The translations under genes and the position numbers were made by a program. Shown here piece by piece: positions 47,385 through 56,287 of a DNA stretch of 64,000 nucleotides; the first letter of the stretch is position 1; every line of letters starts with the position of its first letter. The stretch comes from Morganella morganii (GTDB lineage Bacteria > Pseudomonadota > Gammaproteobacteria > Enterobacterales > Enterobacteriaceae), in contig NZ_CP066129.1 of assembly GCF_019242955.1 (NCBI RefSeq), positions 744,001-808,000 on the forward strand, read 5' to 3'. Under the pieces are notes generated by a model that saw only the letters and a program-made list of their open reading frames with translations, ran no database searches and was not told where the DNA came from.

Positions 47385-50300
47385 GACTGAACATTAGGTT
47401 GTGTATTACTGTCGCGTTATTTGCGGCAGTGCAACCGGCAACTGCATCTGAATTTAATCAGGTTATCGAAGATTTTGACCGTTATATTCAGACTGAAAAA
47501 GAATCAGGCAATTTTCCGGTATCAGTAAAGCAACCTAACAGGCAACCCGAAAGACGGGTTACACCGGCAGTAAAAAAGGCAGGGAAAGCCACTCAGTCAC
47601 AGCGTAAGCGCGAACGTAGTACCGTCCGCACAGAAAAACGCACGGTTTCATCCGTGCAGGAACGCAGCACAACGACCCCGGTATCCGTACCGGCACAATG
47701 CGAAACCATTGTGGTCAGGGAACCGGTTGTTGTGACAAATCCTGTTCCGGTCGGATATCCGCAGTGGTCACCGGCTTATCTGATTCGCGACAGCCAGAAA
47801 TGGAGCGGGAAACACCGGGGGTTTGTGTTCTCACCTGTTCCCGGCCGTATGACCTCCTCACTGACACTCACACCGGAAGTCCTGTTTGCCGTCCTGGGTG
47901 AACCTTTCCGTTCAATGACGTATTTCTCTGATTTACCGCTGACGGTTGCCCGTGTGCTGGAACCGCAAACCTGGTTTATCCCGTCGGACCCGCAGAAAAA
48001 ACTGCGTATCACCCGCCTGAAACTACAGGATGTGAAACGCGAGCTGGCGTCATTGAACGAAAAGTACCGGAATGTTCAGCGTGATTATGAACAGGCCCTC
48101 GCCGATATTGCGAAAAAAGAGACGGAGCTGAAAAGTCTGACTCTGGCAAACAATGAGTTACAGGCTGCGGCACAGGGAAATAACGCCAGCCTTACCGCAG
48201 AGCTGGAAAAAAACCGGAAAACCATTGATTCACTCAATCAGCAGATAAGTGAAAACCTGGCGCGTCATGGTCAGGCGGAAAGTCAGGTGACGGTTCTGAC
48301 ATCAGAAAAAGCAGATCTGGAAAAACAGATCGCGGCACTGAATCAGGAAAAAGTGCAGTCAGATAAAAATCTCGCACTGCTGGCAGACAAAAATGCTGAT
48401 ATGGCAAACGTTATGCGCAAGCTGGCTGATCTGGAAAAACAGCTGACACAGCGGGATGCGGAAAAACAGCAGCTGAATGACAAGATTCTCGCACTGAGCG
48501 GCGAAAACAGTAAACAGAGTGATGCGCTGAAAAAAGATCTGATCACACTGACATCAGAAAAAGCGGATCTGGAAAAACAGATCGCGGCACTGAATAAAGA
48601 AAAAGCGCTGTCAGATAAAAACCGTGCACTGCTGGAAGATAAAAATGCCGATATGGCAAAAGTGGCGCAGAAGCTGACTGAGCTGGAAAAACAATTGAAA
48701 GATCAGGATGCGGAAAAACAGCTGCTGACAGCAAAACTGCAATCCCGGGAAACGGAAAACAGCAAACAGTCGGCGGATCTGAAAAAACAGATCACGACGC
48801 TGACAACGGATAAATCTGTGCTTGAAAAACAGATTGCACAGCTGGATTCAGAGAAAAGCCAGGCAGAGAAGAACCTCGCACTGCTCGCGGGTAAAAATAC
48901 CGATCTTGCAAAAATTACGCAACAGCTGACGGCTACAGAAGATAAGCTGAAACAAAGCGATGCGGAGAAAAATGCGCTGGCTGCACAACTGGCTGCGCAG
49001 GGTAACGACAGTACAAAACAGGGTGCGGAACTGAAAAAAGTTCTCGATGGCCTGACGGCAGAAAAAGCCGCACTGGAAAAACAGATCACAGCACTGACGG
49101 CAGATAAAAGCTCAGCTTCAGCTAAAAATACAGAACTGCTGAATGTAAAAACAGCAGAAATGCAGAAGGCTGCAGCACAGATTGCTGATCTTGAAAAGCA
49201 GCTGAAAAAAACTGAGGCAGAAAAACAGCTGGCCGCGCTTGAGTTATTGCAAAAAACGACCGATAACCAGCAACTGAATACACAATTGCAAAAAAATCTG
49301 ACCGCACTGACCGCAGATAAAGTGGCACTGACCGGACAAATCTCCCGGCTGACAGAAGCGCAGGCACAGGCTGAGAAAAATATTGCGCAGCTGAGCAATA
49401 AAAATGCGGATATGGCCAAAATGGTTCAGCAGCTTAATGCGCTGGAACAGCAACTGAAACAGCGTGATGCAGAAAAACAGAAACTGGCAGATCAGCTGGC
49501 AAGTCAGAATAAAGACGCTGCAACACAGAGCGATAAGCTGAAAAAAGAACTCAGCACGCTGGCTGCTGATAAAACAGCGCTGGAAAAACAGATCTCACAG
49601 CTGGACGCCAAAAACAGCGGTAATGCAAAATTAACTGCTCAGTTGCAGACACTGGAAAAAGAATTACAGCAGCGTGAAGCGGATAAGCTTAAGCTGACGG
49701 CACAGTTACAGAGCAGTGAGGCGGATAATATCCGTCAGCGGGATAATCTGAAAAAAGAAGTGTCCGTACTGACGGTGGATAAAGCGACGCTTGAACAAAA
49801 AATTGCGCAGCTGACGGCGGATAAACAATTGTTGTCGTCAAAAGTATCCGGTTCAGATAAAGAGAATAGTGCTGTTCAGGATGATAACGCCGGGCTGAAT
49901 AAAAAATTAGCCGCAGAACAGCAGCGGACCGCTCAGCTGGATAAAGCGTTAAAAGAAAAAACGCAGCAGATTGAAGCTATGGCGAAATCAGATGCGGAAT
50001 TAACCAGGCTGAATGCTCAGCTTGATAGTCAGAAAAAATTGCTGGCAGATAAAGATGCTGAACTCACCAAAGCCTCTGCGAAGCTGAAGGAAAATGCGGA
50101 GCTCTCAGCGAAATATACAGCATTACAGAAAGAAATAGATAAGCAGAAAGCGGTTGTCAGTACACAGCGGGCTGAAAATACCAATCTGAATACGCAGATT
50201 GCAAAAGCAGAAGAAAAGAATAAAGCGGTGGTCGCTTATACTAATCAGCAGGTTGGTGAGCTGAATAAACGGAAAAATCAGGAATTGGTTGCCCGGCTGG

Positions 50301-50641
50301 AGCGGCAGAATTACGCTAAAATGACACCGAACGTGTATTACCGCATCACCAAACAGGGACAAAAATATAAAGCCCTGAAAGATAAAACTATCACGTTTGC
50401 AATGCATGAAGAGTTAACTAACGGTAAAGTGACGGTTTCGCATCCTGTAAACGCACCTGCGGTTATCCCGTTCAGTGAATTACCGGGTGATCTGGCAAAA
50501 TTCGTTGCTCTTGTGGGAGCCGGCGGCTCTGTGGACGTTTATATTAAACCGGAAGGGGGCTATGGTGTTGAAGGTATTCCGGGACAGGTCCCGCCGAATT
50601 CAATGTCTATTATCAAACTGAATGTGCTGAAAATAGAATAA
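47381..50641 (+). CDS. Exported coiled-coil repeat protein with FKBP-like C-terminus
   Basis: A 1086-residue protein with a Sec signal (CITVALFAAVQPATAS). Residues 24-110 are basic and low-complexity. Residues 125-205 form a compact domain with GYPQWSPAYLIRDS and FVFSPVPGRMTSSLTLTPEV. Residues 210-960 are a long coiled coil built mostly of 84-residue tandem repeats. The last 110 residues (YYRITKQGQKYKALKD, ITFAMHEELTNG, GGYGVEGIPGQVPPNSMSII) resemble an FKBP-type peptidyl-prolyl isomerase domain with its GxxGVEG-IPPN loop, though the active-site residues look incomplete. A periplasmic or surface rod of roughly 100 nm is possible. Its partner is the lipoprotein encoded just before it. Function unknown. 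Confidence 0.75.
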   Translation: MRLNIRLCITVALFAAVQPATASEFNQVIEDFDRYIQTEKESGNFPVSVKQPNRQPERRVTPAVKKAGKATQSQRKRERSTVRTEKRTVSSVQERSTTTPVSVPAQCETIVVREPVVVTNPVPVGYPQWSPAYLIRDSQKWSGKHRGFVFSPVPGRMTSSLTLTPEVLFAVLGEPFRSMTYFSDLPLTVARVLEPQTWFIPSDPQKKLRITRLKLQDVKRELASLNEKYRNVQRDYEQALADIAKKETELKSLTLANNELQAAAQGNNASLTAELEKNRKTIDSLNQQISENLARHGQAESQVTVLTSEKADLEKQIAALNQEKVQSDKNLALLADKNADMANVMRKLADLEKQLTQRDAEKQQLNDKILALSGENSKQSDALKKDLITLTSEKADLEKQIAALNKEKALSDKNRALLEDKNADMAKVAQKLTELEKQLKDQDAEKQLLTAKLQSRETENSKQSADLKKQITTLTTDKSVLEKQIAQLDSEKSQAEKNLALLAGKNTDLAKITQQLTATEDKLKQSDAEKNALAAQLAAQGNDSTKQGAELKKVLDGLTAEKAALEKQITALTADKSSASAKNTELLNVKTAEMQKAAAQIADLEKQLKKTEAEKQLAALELLQKTTDNQQLNTQLQKNLTALTADKVALTGQISRLTEAQAQAEKNIAQLSNKNADMAKMVQQLNALEQQLKQRDAEKQKLADQLASQNKDAATQSDKLKKELSTLAADKTALEKQISQLDAKNSGNAKLTAQLQTLEKELQQREADKLKLTAQLQSSEADNIRQRDNLKKEVSVLTVDKATLEQKIAQLTADKQLLSSKVSGSDKENSAVQDDNAGLNKKLAAEQQRTAQLDKALKEKTQQIEAMAKSDAELTRLNAQLDSQKKLLADKDAELTKASAKLKENAELSAKYTALQKEIDKQKAVVSTQRAENTNLNTQIAKAEEKNKAVVAYTNQQVGELNKRKNQELVARLERQNYAKMTPNVYYRITKQGQKYKALKDKTITFAMHEELTNGKVTVSHPVNAPAVIPFSELPGDLAKFVALVGAGGSVDVYIKPEGGYGVEGIPGQVPPNSMSIIKLNVLKIE
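48293..49765 (+). repeat. Tandem 252-base (84-residue) coding repeats
   Basis: Six consecutive units begin with an LTSEKADLEKQIAAL-like motif at 48293, 48545, 48797, 49049, 49304 and 49556. Units 1, 2, 3 and 5 are exactly 84 residues (12 heptads), unit 4 is 85 and unit 6 is 70 (two heptads fewer); a decayed seventh starts at 49766. The first two are most alike in DNA sequence, suggesting recent duplication. Confidence 0.85.
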
Positions 50642-50663
50642 TCCGGTAATTATGTAAATACTG

Positions 50664-50691
50664 AAAGCATCCTGCAACGGATGCTTTTTTT
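50664..50691 (+). terminator. Terminator of the lipoprotein/coiled-coil operon
   Basis: AAAGCATCC (50664-50672) and GGATGCTTT (50679-50687) form a 9-base stem with a TGCAAC loop, followed by a T-run to 50691. Confidence 0.85.
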
Positions 50692-51213
50692 ATAGAGAAT
50701 GATTGCAGAAAAGGAGAAAATACAGGAAATAACAGCGAAGGTATCATTGTTGCTGATCAGTAACGTCAGCATAAATGTACTCAGAAGAGAAGGGGATAAA
50801 CAGAGAGAGTAATTTCAGGCAGGGTATGACATCTTTTTACTTACCACGAGGGCAGAATACGTTGTATCCTATTTGTAACAAAATATTAAAATGAGTGCAT
50901 TGGCATTAAATTCTGTTAATTAAGTTTTGTATCTTTATTGCAGCCTTTCATGGCTCATTACATCCGGCTTTCCGGAATATGTGACTGCCAGTATGTGTTA
51001 TTAATATTTGAGCAAGACCCTGGTGGATCATCACTATATTACAAATTGTCACTAATGGTAACAAAATTGCAATCCGGAATATGGTAACAATGAAACTCTG
51101 TATTAACAGTGAAGCATCAGAAACAGTTAAGGAAGCAAAAAAAAGGTAAAATCATCGGTATTTTTATTAACTACAAAAATGAAATATATAAGACATTATA
51201 AAACCGGAAATAC
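50692..51213. other. AT-rich gene-free stretch
   Basis: About 520 bases between convergent operons with no gene I can support. The decamer ATGGTAACAA is repeated at 51055-51064 and 51081-51090. Nothing else structured was seen. Confidence 0.35.
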
Positions 51214-51843
51214 TCAGACTGAATCGGAATAGTTTTTATAAAAATCATATTCCTGAACCAGTTGCGGTAATGATTTAATGCGCAGTTTGGTATACATATT
51301 AGAGCGATGTACTTCAACAGTACGCGGAGACAGTGACAGTTTCTGAGCTGCTTCTTTGCTGGTATTTCCTTCCAGAATCATATCCATGACTTCTTTTTCA
51401 CGGGCGGATAACTTACTGAATTTATCCTTAAGGCGCTGATAGGTATGGTATTTATTGAGACTTTTTTCATACTGATGAAACGCATCGTGAATTGCATTAA
51501 CTAACAACTCAGAGTTAATTGGTTTTTTGAAAAATTCCAGAATACCGGCTTTAAATGCCCGGCGGCAGGTTTCAAAAGACGGATAGGCTGTGATGACAAT
51601 GACCGGGATAATACTTCTCAGACGTTTAAGTTCATCAATAAGATAGAATGCTTCAGCAGATGATTCTCCGACCTCCAGAATAATACATTCACGGGCATGT
51701 TCTTTTGGTGTATTGATGTAATACTTCAGAAAAGTTTGCTCAGATGAATAAGATTTTACTTCGCAATTCATATCGTCAAGCATAAAATTGATATTGTTGC
51801 TTGGCAAATCCGCACAATTGATTAAATGGATAACAGCATCCAT
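51214..51843 (-). CDS. Atypical LuxR/FixJ-type response regulator with degenerate receiver
   Basis: A 209-residue protein with a receiver-like domain (1-120) and a LuxR-type helix-turn-helix (about 140-200: LSAREKEVMDMILEGNTSKE, LSPRTVEVHRSNMYTKL). The receiver has lost key residues: the position of the phosphoacceptor aspartate is glutamate (Glu57 in IILEV) and the acidic pair near the N-terminus is Asn-Cys (HLINC). The switch threonine (Thr85) and the lysine (KKP, about 107) remain. It probably works without phosphorylation or is locked in an active-like form. No histidine kinase gene is nearby. AAGGAG precedes the ATG, and a perfect inverted repeat lies about 80-110 bases upstream. Confidence 0.8.
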   Translation of the reverse strand: MDAVIHLINCADLPSNNINFMLDDMNCEVKSYSSEQTFLKYYINTPKEHARECIILEVGESSAEAFYLIDELKRLRSIIPVIVITAYPSFETCRRAFKAGILEFFKKPINSELLVNAIHDAFHQYEKSLNKYHTYQRLKDKFSKLSAREKEVMDMILEGNTSKEAAQKLSLSPRTVEVHRSNMYTKLRIKSLPQLVQEYDFYKNYSDSV

Positions 51844-51921
51844 AAGTTACTCCTTAATTAAAATAGAAAACAGAAATAAAGTGATATTAATGGATAAAAA
51901 TAAGGGAATAATTACTTAAGC

Positions 51922-51953
51922 TTATCTACAAAAATTTTGAGTATTGTAGATAA
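51922..51953. promoter_or_regulatory. Perfect 10-base inverted repeat upstream of the response regulator gene
   Basis: TTATCTACAA (51922-51931) and TTGTAGATAA (51944-51953) are exact reverse complements separated by 12 bases. The size and spacing suit a dimeric LuxR-type or LacI-type regulator. It lies in the 400-base gap between the response regulator gene and the LacI-family gene and could serve either. Confidence 0.5.
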
Positions 51954-52022
51954 AATAACGTCGATAAAATGTTTAAATGGATAAGTAAATTTCATTGCTT
52001 AATCGGTGTGTTTTGGAGCAGT

Positions 52023-52050
52023 AAAGCCACAGCAATGTAGTGGTTTTTTT
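52023..52050 (+). terminator. Plus-strand terminator-like hairpin with no upstream gene
   Basis: AAAGCCAC (52023-52030) pairs with GTGGTTTT (52040-52047, one G-U pair), followed by T residues to 52050. No plus-strand gene precedes it between 51844 and 52022, so it could end a small RNA or a leader transcript of the LacI-family gene. Confidence 0.45.
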
Positions 52051-52243
52051 ATTTTATCTTTATAAAATAAATGGTTAAGTTGGTTTTTGTATCGTTTCAT
52101 TTAGGGTTTAACAGGACTTTTTATGAAATAAACATTTACATTTGCCCTTGGGGTTAAAGACGTAATATGTTATAAGTGTCAGTTCATGTTTTTCTTTTTT
52201 TTTCTTACTACAGAACAAACACTTATTTTCTACTGACAATAAT

Positions 52244-53242
52244 ATGGCATCACTGAAAGATGTTGCCCGGATGGCATCAGTCTCACTGATGACTGTTTCA
52301 AGGGCGATAAATAATCCTGATTTACTGAAGCCTGAGACGTTGAAACAGGTTCAGCATGCTATTGATGTTCTGAATTATGTGCCGGATTTATCAGCCCGTA
52401 AAATCAGAGGTAAAAATACAAATTTGTCATGCGTGGGTGTATTAGCAATCGGTACAGCCTCAGCACCATTTTCTGTCGAAATACTGCTTGCTATTGAACA
52501 GTGTGCAGAAAAATACGGCTGGGACAGTTTTGTTGTTAATATCCCGTCCGGAGATGAACTGACCCGCGCAGCCCGTCAAATTCTTTCCCGCCGTCCCGAC
52601 GGTATTATTATCACCGGTGCACAACTCTGTGAGATAAACATCCCTGAGTTACTCCGCGATAAAAAACTGGTATTAACAAATTGCTTTGACCCCGGTAACC
52701 GCGTATTACCGGCCTATATTCCGGATGATTACCATGGCCAGTATGATGCGACTGAATATCTTATTCAGCGGGGTTACCGCCGTCCGCTTTGTCTCTGGCC
52801 GCCTGCAGAATGCCTTTCATCCGGTTTGCGCCGGGATGCGGTTCAGCATGCGTGGCTGAATGCGGGGTTGTCAGTAAGTCAGTTGATCCAGCACAACATG
52901 GCATTATCCGATATCCATTACCGGGATGTTGTAACACTGATAGATCATTACACGGAAGGTAACTCTCCGTTATTTGACTGTATTATCTGCGGTAATGACC
53001 AGATAGCCTTTGTGGCGTATCAGGTGTTATTAACCCGCGGTATTTCTATTCCGGAACAGGCCGGTGTCCTCGGCTTTGAAAATATGGCCGGCACAGGTGA
53101 ATTTTTTTATCCCCCGCTGACAACTATCCGCTCTCCGTATCACCTGCTGGGTGAAACGGCGGCACTGCATCTTATTGAAGAACGGGAACCATCCGGGATG
53201 ACTTATGTCCCCTGCCGGATACTCAGCAGAGATTCTCTCTGA
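52244..53242 (+). CDS. LacI-family transcriptional regulator
   Basis: A 332-residue LacI/GalR regulator. The DNA-binding headpiece is clear (ASLKDVARMASVSLMTVSRA, then the hinge ARKIRGKN), followed by a periplasmic-binding-like domain (GVLAIGTASAPFSVEI; RRPDGIIITGAQ; FDCIICGNDQIAFVAYQVLL; GVLGFENMAGTGEFFYPPLT). The layout of the effector domain is GntR/IdnR-like, but the ligand cannot be named. I see no good ribosome site before the ATG. Three GTTAACGTTAAC-type palindromes follow the gene in a 762-base region with no obvious target gene. AT-rich surroundings suggest an acquired or decaying locus. Confidence 0.85.
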   Translation: MASLKDVARMASVSLMTVSRAINNPDLLKPETLKQVQHAIDVLNYVPDLSARKIRGKNTNLSCVGVLAIGTASAPFSVEILLAIEQCAEKYGWDSFVVNIPSGDELTRAARQILSRRPDGIIITGAQLCEINIPELLRDKKLVLTNCFDPGNRVLPAYIPDDYHGQYDATEYLIQRGYRRPLCLWPPAECLSSGLRRDAVQHAWLNAGLSVSQLIQHNMALSDIHYRDVVTLIDHYTEGNSPLFDCIICGNDQIAFVAYQVLLTRGISIPEQAGVLGFENMAGTGEFFYPPLTTIRSPYHLLGETAALHLIEEREPSGMTYVPCRILSRDSL

Positions 53243-54004
53243 CACTCCGGTGTCTCCGTTATCCTTTCTCTTTTTTACCTGCATTTGCCTGTTCCCGTTT
53301 GGTTAATTTTTTTAATTAACCCAAAGGGGGCTGCCGGAGAAAATCAGTGCACTGCTATTTTTGCAATTACGGATTTATCTGTTGCTTTGAGCGCAACATT
53401 AAGTATTAATTCCGTCCGGGCTAAACACAAAACTTTTAATTTCATACTTTAATGTTGTTTCTTTGTTTTTGACTCTAAAAGAGGTAGTTATTATTACTTA
53501 TCTCTTAATGTTAACGTTAAAATAATCAATTAAAAAAAGGAAACGACATTTTTCAGAGACAAAGCTACCGCACGAAAAATTTTTCAATCTCCGGAGGTAA
53601 ATGTCTGATGTGTTACTCTGTTTGTCATTAAAATGAACATTAAATGATTATTTATCTTTTATCATCAATACATTATGAATGACTCTGATTTTAAGGGTAT
53701 AAAAAATCAGGGGATCTATCTAGCTATAACTACTCAAAGTTAACGTTAACATCAAATATTAGGAATTATACCCAAAAACGGACTGTTAATAATACTTATT
53801 ATGTTAACGTTACCAGTTTGAAAATCAAGCGAAATTGATATTTCATAGTTATAACTGCGTGGTAAATGTATCGGTCCCGGTGAATATAATATGACGTGTC
53901 CGGAGTCAAACTGAGGCAGGTAATAAATTGAGCAGGCTCATGGGATTTTTAAGGCAGGGGGGTATGATAACCATAACATAATGATAAACAGGACTGGCTG
54001 AACC
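53243..54004. other. 762-base gap between the LacI-family gene and rarD
   Basis: Apart from the operators, the only coding signal is a possible 11-codon peptide (ATG at 53601, stop at 53636) with a strong GGAGG ribosome site directly before it. The region is AT-rich. The distal part (53880-54004) should contain the rarD promoter. Confidence 0.35.
53511..53814. promoter_or_regulatory. Three LacI-type operators (GTTAACGTTAAC) in a gene-free region
   Basis: TTAACGTTAA at 53511-53520, GTTAACGTTAAC at 53739-53750 and GTTAACGTTACC at 53803-53814 share the central CG and symmetric arms typical of LacI/GalR operators. They lie 270-570 bases downstream of the LacI-family gene. Confidence 0.6.
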
Positions 54005-54922
54005 ATGTTTTTACGATCCGGCGCAATGCTGGCGATTTTTTCTTATTTTCTCTGGGGGATCACTCCGCTTTTTTACCGCCTGCTGCCCGGTGCGCAGCCC
54101 GCAGAGTTGTTATCCCAGCGTGTTCTCTGGTCAATTCCGCTGCTATTGTTTGTTCGTGTCTTTTTAAAAAACCGTACCCGGATAAAAGCGGTATGGGAGG
54201 ATAAGCGTTCATTGCTTCTCTGTTTGCTCAGTACCAGTGTGATGGCGATATCCTGGTGCACGTTTACCTACTCAATGACACATGATTTGGTGCTGGAAGC
54301 CAGTATGGGGTATTTCATTACGCCGCTGTTTTCTATTTTACTGGGCGTGACTTTCCTGCATGAACGACTGAAGCCGGCAGAAAAAACGGCACTGATTTTT
54401 GTCTGCGCCGGTGTCGGTTATCAGCTTTATCAGTATGGCAGCCTGCCGAAACTGGCACTGATAATGGGGTCCGCTTTTGCGCTTTACGGGTTTATCCGCA
54501 AATTTATCCGCTATGATCTGACGACCTCACTGCTGATTGAAAGCCTCTGGCTGCTGCCGGTGGCGATTGCACTGTATTTCTGGCCGGCAGGCAGCGGAAC
54601 GGGCACGTTCAGCACAGCGGATACCTTTACCCGCATCTGCTTTATTCTGACAGCGCCTGTCACACTGCTGCCGCTGTTGTTCTTCACGGCGGCGGTGCGT
54701 TCCACCACACTGACGACGATTGGCCTGGCGCAGTATCTGGAGCCGACCATTCAGTTCCTGCTGGCGGTATTCCTCTTTAATGAGCATTTTGATTCCGTGA
54801 AAGGTGTCAGCTTCTCATTAATCTGGCTGGGATTACTGTTTTGTATTCTGTCGCTTATCCGCCATCACCGGAAAAATACGGCTAAAGCCGCTCTGGGGAT
54901 ACGATCCCGCCGATCACTGTGA
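54005..54922 (+). CDS. rarD: RarD-type EamA/DMT transporter
   Basis: A 305-residue inner membrane protein with ten hydrophobic helices in two EamA halves. It begins with the typical RarD stretch [20 protein letters not shown] and contains [34 protein letters not shown] and [20 protein letters not shown]. RarD relatives are predicted drug or metabolite exporters; the E. coli protein is linked to chloramphenicol sensitivity in name only. It is followed by purT but with its own PurR-controlled promoter between. The ribosome site (AGGA) is rather distant from the ATG. Confidence 0.85.
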   Translation: MFLRSGAMLAIFSYFLWGITPLFYRLLPGAQPAELLSQRVLWSIPLLLFVRVFLKNRTRIKAVWEDKRSLLLCLLSTSVMAISWCTFTYSMTHDLVLEASMGYFITPLFSILLGVTFLHERLKPAEKTALIFVCAGVGYQLYQYGSLPKLALIMGSAFALYGFIRKFIRYDLTTSLLIESLWLLPVAIALYFWPAGSGTGTFSTADTFTRICFILTAPVTLLPLLFFTAAVRSTTLTTIGLAQYLEPTIQFLLAVFLFNEHFDSVKGVSFSLIWLGLLFCILSLIRHHRKNTAKAALGIRSRRSL

Positions 54923-54951
54923 TGGCCGGTTATCTGCTTATTTCGTGACTA

Positions 54952-54974
54952 AGGCAAACGATTGCGTATATAAT
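54952..54974 (+). promoter_or_regulatory. PurR box and -10 element of purT
   Basis: AGGCAAACGATTGCGT (54952-54967) matches the PurR operator pattern ANGCAANCGNTTNCNT and directly abuts TATAAT (54969-54974). PurR with hypoxanthine or guanine would block the promoter, as in E. coli purT. Confidence 0.85.
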
Positions 54975-55013
54975 GGCGCGCAATTTTCCGGTATTCATGA
55001 ACAGGTGACAGTG

Positions 55014-56192
55014 ATGACAACATTAGGTACGGCATTACGCCCGGGTGCAACAAAGGTGATGTTGCTGGGTGCAGGTGAACTGGGTAAAGAAGTGGCGATT
55101 GAGTGTCAGCGCCTCGGTATTGAGGTGATCGCGGTGGATCGTTACGACAATGCACCGGCGATGCATATCGCGCACCGCCGCTATGTGATCAATATGCTGG
55201 ATGGCGCGGAACTGGAAGCGGTTATCCGGAAAGAACAGCCTGATCATATTGTGCCGGAAATAGAAGCCATTGCGACAGACACGCTGTACCGGCTTGAGCA
55301 GGAAGGTTTTCATGTTGTGCCCTGTGCCAATGCGGTAAAACTGACGATGAACCGTGAAGGTATCCGCCGCCTGGCCGCAGAAGAACTGGGGCTGATGACA
55401 TCAGAATACCGTTTTGCCGATGATGAGGCGTCTTTTATCCGCGCCGCCGGTGAAATCGGATTTCCCTGTATTATCAAACCGGTGATGAGTTCATCGGGTA
55501 AAGGGCAGAGCATCATCCGTGATGAAAGTACACTGCATGATGCCTGGCTTGCATCCCAGGAGGCAGGACGTGCCGGGAAAGGGCGGGTTATTGTCGAGCG
55601 GATGATTGATTTTGATTATGAAATTACCCTGCTGACTGTCCGTGCGGCAGATAGTGTGCATTTCTGTGCACCGGTCGGTCATCGTCAGGAGCGCGGGGAT
55701 TACCGTGAATCCTGGCAGCCGCAGGCTATGCCGGAGACGGTTCTGGCACAGGCGCAGCAGGTGGCGGCGACTATCGTTAACGGTCTGGGCGGCTATGGTT
55801 TGTTTGGTGTCGAACTGTTTGTCCGCGGTGAGGATATCATTTTCAATGAAGTGTCCCCGCGTCCCCACGATACCGGACTGGTCACGCTGATTTCACAGAA
55901 TATTTCTGAATTTGCCCTGCATGTGCGGGCGTTTCTCGGGTTACCGGCCGGAGAGATAGTTCAGTACCGTCCGGCAGCCTCAGCGGTCATTCTGCCGTCA
56001 CTGAGCAGTGATGATGTCCGTTACAGCGGGCTGGAACAGGCTCTGACAGGGACCGTGCAACTGCGTCTGTTTGCCAAACCGGAGATTGACGGCCACCGGC
56101 GCATGGGCGTGGCGCTGGCACTGGCACCGACCGTACAGGAAGCGGTGGCGGCGGCAAAACAGGCAGCGGCGTCGGTGGTCGTCACCGGCTGA
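55014..56192 (+). CDS. purT: Formate-dependent phosphoribosylglycinamide formyltransferase 2
   Basis: A 392-residue ATP-grasp enzyme, exactly the length of E. coli PurT, that makes formyl-GAR from GAR, formate and ATP in purine synthesis. Motifs: [20 protein letters not shown] at the start, [15 protein letters not shown] (about residues 150-164), and [18 protein letters not shown] (about 283-300). The frame extends to 54945, but the ATG at 55014 is the family start and lies downstream of the PurR box and -10 element, which an earlier start would overlap. It consumes formate, which FghA can produce. Confidence 0.95.
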   Translation: MTTLGTALRPGATKVMLLGAGELGKEVAIECQRLGIEVIAVDRYDNAPAMHIAHRRYVINMLDGAELEAVIRKEQPDHIVPEIEAIATDTLYRLEQEGFHVVPCANAVKLTMNREGIRRLAAEELGLMTSEYRFADDEASFIRAAGEIGFPCIIKPVMSSSGKGQSIIRDESTLHDAWLASQEAGRAGKGRVIVERMIDFDYEITLLTVRAADSVHFCAPVGHRQERGDYRESWQPQAMPETVLAQAQQVAATIVNGLGGYGLFGVELFVRGEDIIFNEVSPRPHDTGLVTLISQNISEFALHVRAFLGLPAGEIVQYRPAASAVILPSLSSDDVRYSGLEQALTGTVQLRLFAKPEIDGHRRMGVALALAPTVQEAVAAAKQAAASVVVTG

Positions 56193-56287
56193 CCGGGGTA
56201 ATATCGGTGATGGCCTTCCCGTATATATCCCGTATATATAAGAAGGAGGAAGGCATCACAGACCGTGGTCAGGCTGAGGAATAACCG

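Noticed and set aside
48343-49453. Several minus-strand frames (60-240 codons) inside the coiled-coil gene
   Set aside because: They are antisense shadows of the repeats, serine- and phenylalanine-rich mirror translations without start signals.
53601-53636. 11-codon leader peptide with strong GGAGG
   Set aside because: Too short to annotate as a gene, no run of regulatory codons and no attenuator hairpin visible; mentioned only as an option.
54945-55013. Longer PurT start
   Set aside because: It would place the start upstream of the PurR box and -10 element; 392 residues from 55014 is the family length.
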